Origin: Phlebopus portentosus
Taxonomy: Eukaryota; Basidiomycota; Agaricomycetes; Boletales; Boletinellaceae
DNA: 64,000 nt
Reading direction: 5' to 3'
Assembly (NCBI GenBank): GCA_037892935.1
Contig: JAYXKI010000011.1
Span: 248,001 to 312,000 of the forward strand
The position numbers and the translations under genes were made by a program. The notes beneath the pieces were generated by a model that was not told where the DNA came from, ran no database searches, and saw nothing but the letters and a program-made list of their open reading frames with translations. Of this stretch, positions 61,940 to 64,000 are shown one piece after another (the stretch's first letter is position 1; every line of letters begins with the position of its first letter).

Positions 61940-63550
61940 TCATTCAAGAAGCCACATATCCACCAGGGGATACTTGGCATGCTCAGGATGAACGGCAATG
62001 GCTCGTTCGACCGTGAATTGCTGAATATCAAAGTTACCGTATCCAGTAGTAGCATCTCTGTAAAATTCGACCGACGAAATAAGTCCTAAAGCGCTTGAAG
62101 CTTCTTACCCAAGCCCAGCAGCTCCTATCTCGATCTCTGCGTGAATGGTGGTTCAAGACAGAAGACTAATGCTTACTCGCGCGGATACGGGAGGCCACAT
62201 CCAAAACAACGTTGACGTTTCTAGTCCAAACAGAGCCCGATAAGGAGTAGTCTGTCGCGTTTGCGAGCTCGACTGCTGCATCAATAGTGTCTACTGTCAT
62301 GATTCCGATGACTACAGCGGAGAAACAAAGGGAAGACGTCAGATATCGCATATCATGAACTCACTAGGCCCGAGGCTCTCTCGGTCAAACGCTCTCATCC
62401 CAGGTTTGATACCAGAGAGTATATGCGGCCGAACAACCGCTCCATCCCTCTTCAGATCACCCAAGATTACCTCTGCGCCATCATTCTTAGCCTCGCGCAG
62501 TAGACTTAAAACACCCTCTGCAGCGTACTCGTTGATCAGAGAGGATATTTGTGAATTAGGGTCGGATTGCACATCTCCCGCGCGGATGCTCGCGGAATGC
62601 TTTTCAGGGCCGCGGTGAGAGTCGCTCCTGCGCCACGCTGAACAATGACGCGCTCGGTGGACAGGCAGTAGAGCCATTAAGTGCACCGGACGTGATTGAA
62701 CGCGCTGCAGGTTCTACATCTGCATCGTCAGGAACCTTTGAATACGATTGTTATTTCAGATTATTGTTTCAGATATGCGCATAAATTGCAACTGAGCGTA
62801 CCAAAGCTGAAGCTTATCGCTACCTGTGAACTGGCGTCCATAGCATTTTAGTGGTCAGAAATTTTAAGACGTAGGGGAACTCATATTTCCATGCCTTGTG
62901 GTAGGATTCCCAATCAATTCTGCAGTAAGTACAGCAGAAGTCTCTCTGGACGAAGAAACGAAGTTCAAGACACCAGCAGGTATTCCGGCCTAAGTTAAAA
63001 ATATCAATATAACATGAAACCGTCCGAACAAATAAGAAATTACTTCATGCATCAATTCGATCACAATTTCCTGACTCCAAGGGCTATATTCCGAGGGCTT
63101 GACCACAACGGTATTGCCGCAAATGAGCGGCACGGCGATAGCTCTAACACACAGTACAGTGGGCCCATTCCACGGAACAATCGAAAGGATACGACAGAAT
63201 CAAAGCAAAGAAGTCAGTGAGACCCTAACTCGAATAAAAAGTAGAATTTGACATTGCACCGTAAGATATTGCGCGCTTCTGGGAAGAAGGAGTACGCTCC
63301 CACGCATCTAATGCCTTTCCTGCCGCTTCGACAGTAGCTTTGATAAGTTGATATCCAGAGAGGTTTCGAGAGATCAACGCGGGCTTCGAAGACGGGACTA
63401 GTGCTCGCTGACCTTACAGTCTTGCGAAGTTGCGGAAGCGGATGTAACGATCACATTCTTGTTCAAAGGGTTGTGGACTCTGAATGTGCGTCCATCGCTT
63501 GCCAACTCGCGCTGGCCGTTTATCCACAAAGGAACAACTTCAGGAGCCAT
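61940..63550 (-). pseudogene. aldehyde dehydrogenase (salicylaldehyde dehydrogenase-like), decayed
   Basis: Pieces of an NAD-type aldehyde dehydrogenase occur in the right order from 63550 (MAPEVVPLWINGQRELASDG) through VEAAGKALDAWERTPSSQKR, then IVPWNGPTVLCVRAIAVPLI, AGIPAGVLNFVSSSRETSAV, FTGSDK, DDADVEPAARSITSGAL, ISSLINEYAAEGVLSLLREA, IGIMTVDTIDAAVELANATD and a C-terminal exon ending in ATTGYGNFDIQQFTVERAIA to a TGA at 61940. Lesions: about 130 residues are missing between SQKRA and IVPWNG; the ELGGK segment carrying the general-base Glu is absent; the catalytic-Cys region is shortened by about four bases with a frame change; further frameshifts follow at about 62,580. AATAAA follows the stop. 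Several of these cannot be sequencing errors, so this is a dead gene. Confidence 0.85.
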
Positions 63551-64000
63551 GGTAGACTAATTTATTACAATTCAGAGGTAGAGATGTGGCTCGTACTCTT
63601 ATAGCGCAGCGACGCACCTCCATCTCTTGCCCAGATGCACAAGGGGTTTATCCCGACACAACGTGAAGTGATTCGCTTGGCGTCGAGAATCTCTGAAGTA
63701 TGTATGGGGATGTGTGGCAGGTACGAAGAGGTATTTGATGATGCAAGGAACCGGTCTGTCGATTAGTATCAGCGAAACACAGGCTGCACAAGCAACGTCG
63801 GAAAAACCGAGGTTAAGTAAGTTAAAATGTTGCTGCCGACGCTTGGTTTCTTCCAAGCGGCGATGAATCAGGCATTGCTGGCTGTTCGTGGCACGGAAAC
63901 TCGAGCTCTTGACTTTCTTGGACCTGGATATTAGAAGGAACGGACCTCCGCGTTGAAATTGTCAGGTCCGCACATCCCCAGCAAAACAAAGATCGAAAGA
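63551..64000. other. right edge, no gene seen
   Basis: Upstream flank of the aldehyde dehydrogenase relic. Short frames only. Confidence 0.5.

Noticed and set aside
1..64000. tRNA, rRNA, CRISPR and autonomous transposon genes
   Set aside because: None recognised by eye: no cloverleaf, rRNA core sequence, CRISPR-like array, reverse transcriptase or transposase motif was found. A covariance-model and repeat search would be needed to exclude small RNA genes.

Overview
The window is nuclear DNA of a filamentous basidiomycete, most likely an agaricomycete. Nearly every gene is cut by short introns (about 48-70 nt, GTRNGN donors, CTNA-like branch sites, YAG acceptors). It carries a class I hydrophobin, a fungal Crinkler-type (CRN) relic, a CSC1/DUF221 channel and a COP9 signalosome subunit, and the spacers are T/C-rich. 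There is no bacterial-style operon structure. All exon boundaries below were derived by hand from frame, splice signals and family knowledge.

Layout. 1-8.5 kb: two long Ser/Pro/Ala-rich, mostly disordered proteins on the minus strand; the first runs off the left edge. 8.5-13.5 kb: a gene-poor stretch holding a foldback (MITE-like) element and a 22-bp perfect palindrome. 13.6-16.6 kb: a broken CRN-type gene (+) that has lost its Walker A segment. 18-26 kb, minus strand: a WrbA-type quinone oxidoreductase, an OXLD1-like (Oxidored-like) protein and a CSC1-type cation channel whose start codon is split by an intron. 29.4-31.1 kb (+): COP9 signalosome subunit 3. 32-37.3 kb: two tail-to-tail MFS paralogues with the same ten-exon structure, including a 12-nt microexon. 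39.4-40.7 kb (-): a C2H2 zinc-finger protein with an internal duplication. 42.8-43.3 kb (+): a class I hydrophobin. 44.4-50.4 kb (+): a large gene built from about ten copies of a C-x2-C-x19-H-x3-C module, mostly one per phase-2/phase-2 exon, separated by linkers rich in SUMO-site and SIM-like motifs. 51.5-53.1 kb (-): a basic/acidic disordered protein. 54-58.2 kb (-): five tandem copies (three apparently intact, one remnant, one with a 1-nt frameshift) of a small helical protein family with duplicated promoters. 59-59.7 kb (-): a small single-pass membrane protein, divergent from a class II eIF4E (4EHP-like) gene at 60.2-61.7 kb (+). 61.9-63.6 kb (-): an aldehyde dehydrogenase pseudogene.

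The genes do not form one pathway. Housekeeping or regulatory genes (CSN3, eIF4E2, CSC1, WrbA, MFS) are mixed with lineage-specific, duplicating or decaying ones. The most novel-looking objects are the exon-amplified zinc-module gene at 44.4-50.4 kb and the tandem helical family at 54-58 kb. At nine places an otherwise good reading frame needs exactly one extra base, which looks more like systematic single-base deletions in the assembly than nine independent gene deaths. The CRN and aldehyde dehydrogenase loci have lesions that this cannot explain.
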